DNA of 24,189 nucleotides, from assembly GCA_049999725.1 (NCBI GenBank), contig JBNGIS010004565.1, positions 1 through 24,189 on the forward strand, read 5' to 3'. Every line of letters begins with the position of its first letter. Position 1 is the stretch's first letter. The translations under genes and the position numbers were made by a program. Shown one piece after another: positions 7,771 through 17,399 of this stretch. Under the pieces are notes generated by a model that was given only the letters and a program-made list of their open reading frames with translations, made no database searches and was not told the DNA's origin. The stretch is from Haplomitrium mnioides (taxonomy: Eukaryota; Marchantiophyta; Haplomitriopsida; Calobryales).

Positions 7771-8990
7771 ACCTGCACCAGCATTTGTTATTGAGGAGGA
7801 GCCAACCCCTTTAGAATCTGAAGTGAAATCAACTTCGTCTGCCCCCTCGTCTCCATCAGCAAGCAACTCAGGGCATGACTTGGAGCAAGAGCCGGTGCCA
7901 GTTCAAGCTCTAATGTCAAGAGCAAAGAGGCAATCCCATAAGGGGTTGCGTACATTTCAAGAAAGAGAGCAGGTGGATCCTCAAACAGCTTCTGAGGAGG
8001 ACAAAAATAAGATTAGGGAGTCTGCAATCCAGCACTACAGAGTCCGTGTAGAGACCATTACAATCAGGCTGGAAAATTTAAATCTGCCCAAGCTTGGAAT
8101 GGACAACTGGGGTCCATTCCAAATTCAAAGATCAAACAAGGATTTTGTGGAGCTTCTTGTGCAAAGAATGCTCACCAATAAGTAGTGCATTCTTTCTTCA
8201 TCATGATTGTAGACCCAAAGTGTGGTCTCAAAGACAAGTCAAAGTTCAACATCAAGAACCCTGACAAGTATCATTATGAGATTGCAAGAGGCAATCACAG
8301 TGCTGCAGCAAGGCAGCTACTCATTACAAAATATGGGGCGAAGAATCTTGCTTTGTCACTCTGTAACTGTTCATGTACGTGGGCCCAACACCAATAGAGG
8401 CCCACATTTTTGCAACCAATGACAATTATGACCAGATGTACAAGCTTGAGATGACGTCTATTCAAAAGGTTGAGTATTGACATCAACGATTTGTGGAGAG
8501 TGGGATGGTTTCATCCCAAAAATTGAAAAGAGAGCTAGTGCTAGAAACCCTCGAGATCAAACTGAAGTCTACACGTGAGAAGATCGTGACTTCTCAAGAC
8601 AACTGGTTCCAGCTAGCATTCAAAAGTGGAGAGCTCTAGGATTTACAACAGAGCATTTTTTCAATGTGGGAGAAAAACATTGTGAAAGGCCAAAAGCCAA
8701 AGGCCAAAGGATCTCTCAGGATGGATGATATAAAGTGGACGCCTTGGAGGTCTCTTCAAGGTCTTCCAAATGAAGTCAAGATTTCAGTTTTGAAAGGGGT
8801 GGAAGCCGGAGAGCTTTCAATGGACGAGATGTCTCGGGAGGCGGAGAGACACAAAGTTTTGGCCATAATGGTAAAGAGTTTTTGTTCGGAGGTTTATTGC
8901 AGTTCGTGAGAAGAGGCAAGAGAGGAGTACCCTCTTCACACTGAAGAGTCGAAGGTGGCCTCCTTTTATTCAAGCTTCAAAAAGCTTTTG
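7769..8990 (+). pseudogene. Central exon of the ParB/methyltransferase-like gene (linker plus ParB/Srx-like region)
   Basis: Reading starts flush with the retroelement border: PAPAFVIEEEPTPLES, a Ser/Glu-rich linker, then a structured part. An ITIRLENLNLP strand and KDFVELLVQRML helix are followed, after a frameshift near 8182, by FIMIVDPKCG and then YHYEIARGNHSAAARQLL (about 8272-8320). The GNHSAAAR stretch lines up with the GxxRxxAA box of ParB/Srx folds. Another frameshift near 8362 leads to YVGPTPIEAHIFATNDN (8376-8426) and a helical region to about 8900, with stops at 8478 (TGA), 8637 (TAG) and 8907 (TGA). WTPWRSLQGLPNEVKISVL follows. ParB-like domains bind or cut DNA and are often joined to DNA methylases in bacteria and phages. 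The ParB call is inference from motif and order; the coding nature is well supported. Confidence 0.55.
7771..7774 (+). repeat. target site duplication ACCT, right copy
   Basis: Matches 1724-1727. Removing the element and one ACCT joins AAA CCT to GCA CCA in one frame. Confidence 0.65.
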
Positions 8991-9722
8991 GTAACTCCTT
9001 TCTTTGGAACTTTATTTAATTATTTGTATTTGCATTGAATATTTTGTAAATTTTTGTTGTCTTTTAAAAACTTACGGTCCATACGCGCATGGACAAAGAA
9101 GTCCATGCTTGCATGGATTTTGATGCCTAAGCTTGCTTAGACTTCAAAGTCCAAGCCCGCAAGGACTTTGATGCCCAATCGTGCTTGGACTTTGAAGTCC
9201 ATGCTCGCTTAGACCTCAAAGTCCAAGCCCGCAAGGACTTTGATGCCCAATCGTGCTTGGACTTCAAAGTCCATGCGAGCATGGACTTCGAAGTTCAAAA
9301 GAAAATCGACTTTCAAGTCCATGCGCGCATGGACTTTGAAGTCCAAACATGTAGTGACTTTCAAGTCCATGCGCACATTGACTTCTAAGTCCATGCGAGC
9401 ATGGACTTTAAAGTCCAAACGCGAAAGGACATCAAAGTCCCTGCGCACATGGACTTCGAAGTTTAAGTGCTCTTGAACCACAAAGTCCATGTGCGCATGA
9501 ACTTCAAAGTCCATTATCGCATGGACTTCAAAGTCAAAGCGTGTATAGTTATCAAAGTCCATGCGCACATTGACTTCAAAGTCTATGCGTGGTTGGATTT
9601 CAAAGTCCATGCACGCATGGACTTCGATGTCTATGCATGCATGGACCCTAAAATGTTTTAGGGTCCAAACTTTTAAATGTTTTTATCACTCTCTAATGTT
9701 TTCGTTTCGATTTTTGTGCAAG
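8991..9722 (+). other. Large intron of the ParB/methyltransferase-like gene
   Basis: A donor-like GTAACT at 8991 and an acceptor-like TTTTTGTGCAAG ending at 9722 enclose a non-coding stretch dominated by the 24-bp minisatellite. The joining phase does not come out cleanly, so the exact borders are tentative. Confidence 0.4.
9077..9652. repeat. 24-bp dyad-symmetric minisatellite, 24 units
   Basis: The unit is GACTTYRAAGTC followed by CATGCGCGCATG. The GTCC(A) anchor recurs at 9077, 9101, 9125, 9149 and so on to 9629, that is 23 exact intervals of 24 bp with no net indel. Each half is (nearly) its own reverse complement, so the array looks the same on both strands. Because 24 is a multiple of 3, frames stay open on both strands and would encode an 8-residue repeat like MDFKVHAR; I regard those frames as by-products. 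Confidence 0.95.
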
Positions 9723-10281
9723 GGAACAAATAATTTAAATGGCAACTAGCGAAGAAAATAATACCAGTTGCGAAAGGAAGGAAAAAATCTAGGGTCGAGG
9801 AAGCCCTTGAAGATCAAGACCAGCCTCCCACATTGGTCTCTTACCCTCCTGCTATTCTTCTCCATCGCTAGAAGGCTAGAGAGTGGAAAGCACGACAACA
9901 AAGTGGTGCTGCATCTCTCACAACAAAAGGAGTTGTGAGAGATGAGGAATAAGATTTAATGTCTTATATTGATGGTCTCAACGTGGCATTTTATCAAGTC
10001 CATAGGGAGGCCAACGCTCAACAACTGAAGGGCCTTGTGAAACCAAGGTGTTTCACTTTGGCTATTGCTAATATTCCTTATGGGTATAACCTAAAGGAAT
10101 GCAAGCATGATGACTCAGAACCATTTTCAAAAGATGACATTTTTGATATGGTATTAACGACTTTTGCGGTAGTAACGACTTCGGAGTTTTGGTCTTTTGT
10201 GATCAGTCATTCTTTGTAGCAGTTTGGCATCGTTGAGGATGCCCTTTCTGAAGTCTGATGTGCCATCAATCACGACATATG
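9723..10281 (+). pseudogene. Methyltransferase exon carrying catalytic motif IV
   Basis: The frame (positions 2 mod 3) reads FKWQLAKKIIPVAKGRKKSR, a basic lead, then TLVSYPPAILLHR, and from 9959 an open stretch to 10219. TLAIANIPYGYNL (10052-10090) has the form of motif IV (D/N/S-P-P-Y) of DNA amino-methyltransferases, here N-I-P-Y, where the catalytic loop contacts the target base. Stops at 9731 (TAA), 9872 (TAG), 9953 (TAA), 10217 (TAG) and 10256 (TGA) are all explained by single transitions in Gln, Arg or Trp codons. The exon ends with ATATG before GTGAGT; the split codon is completed by the next exon to TGG. Confidence 0.65.
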
Positions 10282-10383
10282 GTGAGTTGTTCTTTTATTT
10301 TTTATTTTTTTGATTTCTCTATTTTTTTATTTCTCTTGCATTTTTTGTTGCAATGTTTGATTTGATTGTTTATCTTTTTGCAG
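10282..10383 (+). other. Intron, 102 bp, phase 2
   Basis: GTGAGT at 10282 and TATCTTTTTGCAG ending at 10383 are textbook plant splice sites with a T-rich body. Splicing keeps the frame exactly (TG + G, then GAC AAA AGC), which supports a once-functional spliced gene rather than a processed copy. Confidence 0.8.
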
Positions 10384-11002
10384 GGACAAAAGCAATATTC
10401 ATCATTCTGGTAGTCCCAGAATCACACATGCCCACAAGTATTGGATGGTGGGCTACTGGACAAAGGAAGGAAAGAGGAGCATGCGCCTTTTCAATTTGCA
10501 ACCTTCTTCTACGATCGGACTTCCTTGGCAGATTATGCGGAGTGTTTTTAGCTACCCTACAGTTTCAATGAAGCTTAAACATCAAAGAGATGATGCTCTT
10601 TTGAATGTTTATCAGAAGCCGCAGGCTCTCTACAATTTTTTTATTGACCATTTATCAACAGAGCAAGATTGGATCCTTGATCTCTGCTCTGGGTCTGACA
10701 CATGCCTTGTCTGTGCTTTAAAGCTGATGCGAAACAACATCGCCGTGGAATATAATAGACGTCAGTCTATTTATATTCCTTAGAGGGTTTTGGAGATGGC
10801 TTCCTTGCCATCTGATGTGACTGAGTCACATATAGTTTTTGATTACCATAAGGAACCTGTTCCTCCTGGTACTAAAGGTGCTTCTGGTGACTTTGTTGTA
10901 ATATCGGGGACTAGAGAGTCTCGACATGATTCTCTAGCTGTTGCAGATGCTTAGCCTATAGATTTAGATGAGACAGTTCCTCCCCAAGAAGATAGAGTCT
11001 AA
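10384..11002 (+). pseudogene. C-terminal exon: beta-class DNA amino-methyltransferase SAM-binding domain
   Basis: The frame encodes KYWMVGYWTKEGKRSMRLF, then YQKPQALYNFFIDHLSTEQD, then WILDLCSGSDTCLVCALKL and IAVEYNRRQSIYIP. From family knowledge, KPxxLxxxxI (motif X) followed by LDxFxGxGT (motif I) and a V/I-E-Y/x (motif II) after motif IV is the permuted beta order of N6-adenine/N4-cytosine DNA methyltransferases. In motif I the third Gly is Asp (SGSD, GAC at 10697), which should impair SAM binding. Stops lie at 10781 and 10952; the frame ends at TAA 11000-11002. An N4-cytosine enzyme is known from the liverwort Marchantia, so a plant host gene is plausible; base specificity cannot be told from the sequence. 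Confidence 0.75.
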
Positions 11003-11029
11003 GGACCTCTTTGAACACTTTGTATCATT

Positions 11030-11035
11030 AATAAA
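11030..11035 (+). promoter_or_regulatory. Polyadenylation signal AATAAA
   Basis: Canonical AATAAA 28 bp after the terminal stop of the methyltransferase-like gene, followed by a T-rich stretch. Confidence 0.5.
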
Positions 11036-11223
11036 ATTTATTTTTTCCAAATCTTTATTTGCCAAAGTTTTATCTTGTTGCTCTTTCAATCTATTTCAAG
11101 TCTTTTCATCACGATTCAGTTTAGTGCACCTAAGAATAAGTTGACTCAATTGATAGTCCAAGAATGGTTTGAACTCAATTGCTAATCTAAGAATGATTTG
11201 GAGTCTTTGCACATTGTTTAGTG

Positions 11224-11555
11224 TCTTTGCGCATTAAGGCTTTGTAGTTCTTGTTCGGATTCCTTGCGCGCATAAGCTATAAGGTTATTGTTCAGATTCC
11301 CTTCACCCATTGGTCAAAGGGTTCTTGTTTAATGTCTATGCATGCATAGGCTGTAGGGTTCTTGTTTAGAATCTTGGCGTGTAATGGTTCTAGGGTTCTA
11401 GTTCTAAGTCCATGCGTGCATAGCTTCATTGTTCTTGTTCAGAGTCTAAGCACACACAGGATTTAGGATTCTTGTTCGGAGTATATACATACATAAGCTT
11501 TACGATTCTAGTTTGGAGTCTATTCTTTCATAGGATTTGTTAGCTACGATGCTCA
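11224..11555. repeat. 37-bp minisatellite, about 9 degenerate units
   Basis: Unit starts fall at 11224, 11261, 11298, 11335, 11372, 11409, 11445, 11482 and 11519, so the spacing is 37 with one 36. The consensus has the form TCYATGCRTGCATA, a spacer, then GGTTCTTGTTCAGAG. The ATGCGTGCAT core resembles the centre of the 24-bp array. Confidence 0.9.
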
Positions 11556-11924
11556 AAGTCAGGTTCAAAGTCCTTACCTGACTGGACGTTTACGTTTTCC
11601 TGTAGTTTTTTTCCACCACAAGATATATGTTTTATTTCATTTTTTATGAATTAGTTTATTCACAATAGTATCAAGTTTTTATAAAATATTTTGAAAAACC
11701 AAAATGTTTGTTTTTCAAGGTATTTTCTACAAAGAAATGTTTGAAATATAATCTCAATGTAAAATATGCATTTTTTGTTTATAAAAATGATTTTCTTTTC
11801 AAAAAGAAGATTTCAATCATAAATTTGATGTTTTTGAATGCCAAATCACCAAAAAGAAAAATTTTGACTGCCAAGTGAAACAGGAACTCAGTAGTGGTTC
11901 TTGGTTCAAAGCAGCGGTTGTTCT
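11556..11924. other. AT-rich spacer without recognisable gene
   Basis: Long T and A tracts, no coding signal, no clear repeat structure. It ends where homology to the retroelement 3' region begins. Confidence 0.6.
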
Positions 11925-12886
11925 TGGTGATTGTGTTTATTTGCAGCCGATTACACCCACGACACTTGACGTCATTGTTGGGCATCGGATTGTGCATATA
12001 CAAGTACTGCCTTTGGGAGTTTTGCAACTAGAGGTTTGTGATGGCATGGTTTGGAAGTATCATGTGCACAATTGTGCACCTTGTCACCTTTGGAACATTG
12101 ATGGCACTATGGACTTTAATGTGGCACAAGTTCTTACAGGTTTGAAGTTATATGTTCCTACATGTTACGTGTTATATGGTTCTCCTAAGGGGGCAACCAC
12201 TATGTTGATTATTCAAGTGTTCTAGAGGATGGCATATGTCATGTTTGACGCCTCTATTGGCTACTATTCTTGGCAAATCATGGTTTTTCCCTCATTGTTC
12301 ATAGAACAACTAGTTTCCATTGAGTTCTAGAGTTGGTATAGATTATAGGAGGTGAACGATGGGGCTTCATTGCACCTGGCCTCCTAGTCTTTGCATCCGT
12401 AGATGTATATCAATTTTCTAGGAGATAGTTGGCTAGTTAGTGTTAGGGGACCTGACCACTAGCTAGGGGGGCAATTGTGAGATCTCATGCATTGTATGCG
12501 CATGAGGCTCAATTGTTTGTCATTCTCTGTTGTATGTCGGTGGATGTCATGAATATGTGTGGACAATGCAGTTGTGTAAACGATGTGTATGCGCACGATA
12601 GTTGTCACAATATTCCATGTAGTTTTCTATTTCTAGACATTTTGAGTTTTTCATCTTTTTGTGCCTTAGTATATAATGCCATGTACTCTCATTGAAAGGT
12701 CATCTTTTGATGTCATTTTATTGATTGTATGAACCAAGAGGAGAGTTGAGATATTGCATCTCTTAGGGAAGCATGGATTCCTTGTGAGCAAAGGTGCCAT
12801 GGTTCTGATGCCGGAAGATCAACACTTACTTTGGAATTTCTTCGAGAAGGTATTACTCAAAGAAAAGTATTGTGGGATCTCATGCA
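11925..12886 (+). mobile_element. 5'-truncated relative of the methyltransferase retroelement (3' internal end plus LTR)
   Basis: From about 11925 the plus strand matches the 3' end of the minus element: LGDCVYLQPITPTTLDV, CAPCHLWNIDGTMD, VAQVLTGLK, and a ruined PHD-like finger to 12226. The non-coding 3' end follows, including CATAGAACAACTAGTTTCC, shared with the 2200 region. A tract AGGGGGGCAAT at 12465-12475 could be the polypurine tract. The LTR (12476 to about 12886) shares the TATATAA box (12670-12676) and the 252-bp core with the other LTRs. RT, integrase core and methyltransferase are absent. It lies in inverted orientation to the complete copy. Confidence 0.85.
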
Positions 12887-12897
12887 TTGTATTACTC

Positions 12898-12947
12898 AAA
12901 GAGCATCAATCTTGCGTAGTGTTAACAACACAAGATTGATGCTCTTT
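12898..12947. repeat. Perfect 17-bp inverted repeat with 16-nt loop
   Basis: AAAGAGCATCAATCTTG (12898-12914) and its exact reverse complement (12931-12947) flank a short loop containing GTTAAC. It sits a dozen bases beyond the LTR end. No terminator or RNA gene context is evident; it may be a small foldback relic or a repair scar. Confidence 0.85.
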
Positions 12948-12959
12948 ATCTTTTGACCT

Positions 12960-14165
12960 TGTAAATTTTCCTTGACCTTCTCCTTCAATGCCAACTTTTG
13001 TTAAAGCAACTCCTCTTTCTAAGTCTATGTGGATTCAAAAAACCCACCTTTGTCTTCAATGATGCTATCTCATCATTTTTTTTTCTTGCAACTCTATAAC
13101 CTACATGTGATGAGCCTCCATTTCTCCTTGTAGTTGGCTCACATACATGTGAACCTACCTCTACATTAATCTTAGTGCTCATTCATATAGCTCGACATCA
13201 CTTTAAGCACTCTAAGTCATTCCTTCTTGCTTTTCTACATCTTTATCTTTAGAGGATTTACCTTCTGTGTTGTCCTTGGTTGCTTTGTAAATTGGATGTC
13301 CTTCCTTTTTGGTTAGCAAGTCATTTGGTTGCATTAGAACTCCCTCTTCATCTTTGACCTAGCTCGACCATGCTTCTTGAACAAATATGTAGGCTATAAA
13401 CTTATATGAGCTACAATCTTGTTCCTTTGGATAGCCACTCTCTTTTTCATTTTCTCAGTAAACACCATTATTGGATTTGGCACGACTTCTAGAGCTCAAG
13501 CTTCTATTTCTAGAAATTTACGGAGATTGGTTGTATTAGAAATCGATGAAACACTTGGTCTTGCTTCTTTGATAACAAAAACATTTGAGATCTCATTTAG
13601 CAAACATACTCCCAAATGAGTAGGAATAAACTTTAGAATTTTTACTAATTACAAAAATTGTTCATCCTTCTCTATTGGACTCTTCTTCTCTCTATTTCTT
13701 CTACATAACACCCATGCATGTAACTGATTGGACAATTATTTGGCCTCTCATTAGGGGGTTTAACATTGAGCATCTTTCAAATCCTTTTTTTTTTGTTGAT
13801 CTAATCCCATAAATGTTTTAACACACATTGAATCTAGCTCCACATTGGTATTACCCTTCATATACTTGAGATGTTTCTCAATCTTGTCAAACGTATAGGT
13901 AGCAACCCCTATCATATCTCATCTGTATCAATTCACCATTTTATAAAAAGCTATATGAGTGACATACTAGACCTTTGGGTGGTTTTGGATTTTGTGAAAA
14001 ATTTATATAGATTCAATGAGAAGTGGATCCTATATATCATCCTCTCGCTACCCATTGCATCTCCATATTGCATTTTTAAACCAACAAAGCTATGCTTGAT
14101 CACACAAAATTCTCAATTTTGGATGGCTTTTTTCAAGTAGCTCGTAGAGGATGTTAAAGCCCAAG
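12960..14165 (-). pseudogene. Long coding relic of unknown family, C-terminal coiled-coil-like part
   Basis: One minus-strand frame can be followed from about 14165 to 13400, broken only by stops. It reads ILYELLEKSHPKLRILCDQA, DPLLIESI, THIAFYKMVN, MIGVATYTFDKIEKHLKYMK, ELDSMCVKTFMGLDQQKKK, KFIPTHLGVCLLNEISNVFV and ARPSVSSISNTTNLRKFLEI. A frameshift near 13400 leads to AYIFVQEAWSS, then EEGVLMQPNDLLTKKEGHPI, a Lys/Asp-rich linker and a heptad-like end (VIELQEKK, NDEIASLKTKV) near 13000-13090. I do not recognise the family. The stops are again mostly of the Q/R/W-to-stop type. The consistent frame over roughly 250 codons makes a true decayed gene, probably a repeat family member, likely. Confidence 0.6.
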
Positions 14166-14815
14166 TGTGTTTAGGCTTTGGCGTTCTAGTTTAAAGTCAA
14201 AGAGACATATAAACTTCATCAATCCAAGCTTATGAGGGCTTTGAAGCTCTATTTAGGAGTCCATGTGCACATATGCTTCAGTAGTCCATGCATATAGGGG
14301 CTTCATCAGTCCAAACGTGCAAGAGGTTTGAAGTTAAGCTTTGGAGTCTAGACGTGCACAAGCTTCATCAATCCAAATTTGCAAGGCTTTCAAGCTCCAC
14401 TTTGAAGCTCCTATGTGCACAAGAGAGAGATTTTGAGTTCCACTTTGGAGTCTATTTGTGTAGGGAGTTTAGAGTTCTGTTTCAGAGTAATTGTAGTATA
14501 GAATTGAATAGTTTTTGAGCGTAGAAGGTTCCAAGTTCCACTTTAGAGTTTCTACATGCACAACCTTCATTAATCCAAGCATAGAAAGATTTTGAGTTCT
14601 GCTTCGGAGTCTATGTCCGTATGGGACTCCAAGTTCTACTTTGAAGTCTATGTGCAAATGAGTTTCCAATTTTTGCTTTGGAGCCCATACACACATAGGG
14701 CTCAATAATCTATACGCGCATGTGCTTAGTATTCTATGTGCGAGTGGGATTCTGAGTTCCACCTTACAACCTATGAGTGCAAAGAGTTCAATGCTCTATA
14801 AGCATAAGGACTTTT
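14160..14815. repeat. Degenerate tandem repeat field, about 35-bp half-units
   Basis: Blocks such as CTTCATCAATCCAA (14214, 14363 and variants at 14301, 14566), GAGTTCCACTTTGGAGTCTA and ATGTGCACA recur irregularly. The AGTCYATGYGCAYA core resembles the units at 9077-9652 and 11224-11555. No coding signal. Confidence 0.6.
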
Positions 14816-15179
14816 GAGCAACAAGTAGGTAGGAATAAGCATATAGCAATAATTTTGATCTACAATAGTTTGACAAACAAAATGAAAATTATTGTTTTTA
14901 TTTCTTAAGTGCATAGAAAAATGATGAACACTAAAGATAATCAAAAACCTAGAAACATTTTGGGTTTTATGTAGAATTTGATATTTTTTCTTGAAGAGTT
15001 GATGCATACATAGAGTTCAATTTCAACAAAAAGAAGTCACTCAAATTGAAATATTCATATAACTTAGGAAAAAAATATTAAAATGTCAAAGATTATGAGC
15101 TATATGCACAAGTTGAAGGTATCTTATAAATAATGCAATATTAAACCAATTATTTCAAAAATGTTAGAGAACCAACCTG
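14816..15179. other. AT-rich stretch, nothing recognised
   Basis: Open frames here are short and of biased composition; no motif, repeat array or RNA structure stood out. Confidence 0.5.
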
Positions 15180-15621
15180 CCTAAGATAATTAAAAAATGC
15201 ATAGACAAATAGCTAATCTATGAGATGTTCCACAGAATAAGACCACTCGCCATGGAATACTCCCATCATGTCTTTCATTCTTCTCAACCTTCAAGCTCTT
15301 CTTATAGCTTGTAGAAAACCTTTCAACCTTAACAAGCAAAAATATACCCAACTTGGGAATGCCCAAAGTTGAATTACTCTCCCTATGTCTAGTTCAGAAA
15401 GCCAAAGGATCTTTTCAAGTTTGATCAATATGAGAACCCAGAAGTTTACCCCCAAGCCTAAGTTGCTTTTGCAATAGAGACAAACAATTTTTTTCATTAC
15501 CCAAACCTTTTCTAGTCATACAAGGTATAATTTTATTCAAACCTCTAAAAATTGCTAGTAAATTCTCCTTAACAAAATTGAGTTTTGCCAAAATCAATTT
15601 TGAGCTGCTATATGGTCTCAA
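15180..15621 (-). pseudogene. Short coding-like relic, unknown product
   Basis: A minus-strand frame from about 15621 reads AKLNFVKENLLAIFRGLNKI, MTRKGLGNEKNCLSLLQKQL and LGSHIDQT. After stops it continues in the same frame as GIPKLGIFLLVKVERFSTSY and KVEKNERHDGSIPWRVVLFC. Composition looks coding and the frame is kept across stops, but no family is recognised. An overlapping frame (15291-15497) is also open, so the choice of frame is uncertain. Confidence 0.35.
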
Positions 15622-15639
15622 GAAAAAATCTTGATCTAT

Positions 15640-16500
15640 GAAATTTTCTTTTATAGGATTAGATTGAGAGTAGATTGGATTGACATATTAGCTTGTTTTT
15701 TTTTGTCTATTGCAACAATGATTTTTGTGTTATTTTTTTATTTCCTTGATAAATTGCTTGCAAAGATTGCCATTGAGATATTTTCTTTTTTGATTATTAC
15801 CTTGCTTGGAGTGTATGTCTTGTCTCTTCTTATGATTTGACTCAAATGTATGTTGCATATAATTGTGTACTTTTTCAGTTGGATTATGTCAAAGTCTTTT
15901 TTGTCTATCTCTCTTATTTGGATGTCGTTTATCAAAGGAATCAAAATTGAGTTCATTCAAGTTTAGACATATACTATAGAAAGAATACTTGGATAAGTGA
16001 TGTGATTGTTCCTTCTTCTTGTTAAGACTGGCACCCTTTTGGTGTAGCAAAATTTAAGATATTAGAAACTGCTAATTGGATTGTTGTGACAAATATTTTC
16101 TCATCGAACCTTCAAGAACAACAGTTGCTAAACTGATTGTTTAGACCTTGATTTTGCCCCATGAGAGGACTATTTTTTCAATTGAACCCTTTTCAATTAT
16201 TTTAGAGAAAGCTGACCTGATATTCTTCCTTGGGATAAATAGATTCAAGGACTATTGTCTTTACATTTGCCCTTCTCACTTGTAGACATTTATCACCTGA
16301 GTTCTAATTTTTTCGCAATTTTGTTTATAGAGTTGTTTTCTTCCATAGACAATAAGATGTGCTATCTATAAATTCAATATGTATTTTTTTTGTAGATACT
16401 ATTTATTCCTAAAATATAGTCATTCAAAATCAAGAATTCCTTGTGAATTGCACAAATGTCAATATGTTATAGACATTACAAAGACTCATATACATAGAAA
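15640..16500. other. Gene-free AT-rich stretch
   Basis: A 69-codon hydrophobic plus-strand frame at 15631-15840 comes from T-rich sequence and has no supporting motif. I see no convincing feature here. Confidence 0.5.
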
Positions 16501-16503
16501 AAA

Positions 16504-17280
16504 ATGTTCTTTTTTAGTTATGTTATAAGATTCATCAGCTACTGGACCACTCGACTCTTCTTCATCTCCCAAATCATTTCCCAAGGCTCATCCCCCATTA
16601 GCTTCAATATAAGCCCAAAGATCATCTCAAGCTCTTATCGCCTCTTTTGTAGAATCAACTTTCAGTTGATTTATATTGCTCTCGATCTTTTCTAGTAGTT
16701 CATTTATAAGAGTTCTTAAAAGGGCTCATACTTTTTTTTGTTTCTATACTCTCACAAACAATCCTCATTAGTTTTTTGGAGAATTCCCTTTGATTGTATT
16801 GTTCTGCCAATTAGCTAGTTTTTGTTGAAGCAAATATGCTCTCCTTCTTTTGCATGTCTTATTATTTTGGGCCTAGATATATTTACCTTCATATTGTTCA
16901 CATTAGTCTTCAATTTCTCTATCTCTACTTCCACTCATTTGCATCTATCTTCTATGAAACATAGTATAAAGTCTATTGTAGCATGTTTCTCTCCCACCTT
17001 TGCTTTCTCCTCTAGTGTTGTAGACAATGAGGCCTTTAGTATTTCAACTGTCTTTTGGGAAATGTTCCCTTGCATGTGCAACTTTGTTGCTCCACCATAT
17101 TTTTCTTTGTGATCACTGATTGTTTCCTTTAGCTCCGTCATTTTTGTTTCCAACGTTTGAGTGGATTTACAAAGCCATCTCTAAACTTTGTTGCTCATCT
17201 ATATGTCTATACATGAACTTTTTGCATCTCTAAATCCTACAACATATTCTGATTAAACATGATGTTTTCTAATACTACAC
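16504..17280 (-). pseudogene. Coiled-coil-like coding relic, unknown product
   Basis: From about 17260 down, minus-strand frames read LENIMFNQNMLQDLEM (one stop inside), then from 17153 ETKMTELKETISDHKEKYGG, AKVGEKHATIDFILCFIEDR, and after a stop VEVEIEKLKTNVNNMKVNIS. After a frameshift they end with INQLKVDSTKEAIRA, DDLWAYIEANGG and the acidic LGDEEESSGPVADES (to about 16510). Regular Leu/Ile and Lys/Glu spacing suggests coiled coil. Damage is by stops and at least two frameshifts. No family is recognised; it may be the C-terminal part of the relic to its right. Confidence 0.45.
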
Positions 17281-17399
17281 ACACACATTAGAAACACAAG
17301 CGAGCATAAGCACATGATATTAGAAGGAGTGCATAAGAGACATCCAAACCACAAGGTAAGCTTAAGATGTATACAAAGCACTCTCCTTTCTATATATAA

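Noticed and set aside
9077-9652. CRISPR-like array
   Set aside because: Units are contiguous and degenerate with no unique spacers, and the context is a plant intron.
9185-9749. Open frames on both strands encoding an octapeptide repeat like MDFKVHAR
   Set aside because: They result from a 24-bp array whose period is a multiple of three and whose unit is self-complementary; no start context, no flanking coding signal.
11875-12225. Independent plus-strand gene
   Set aside because: It matches the 3' end of the minus-strand element polyprotein and is followed by the related LTR, so it is a truncated element copy.
15631-15840. Hydrophobic 69-codon frame resembling a membrane protein
   Set aside because: Hydrophobicity follows from T-rich sequence; no conserved motif or neighbouring coding evidence.
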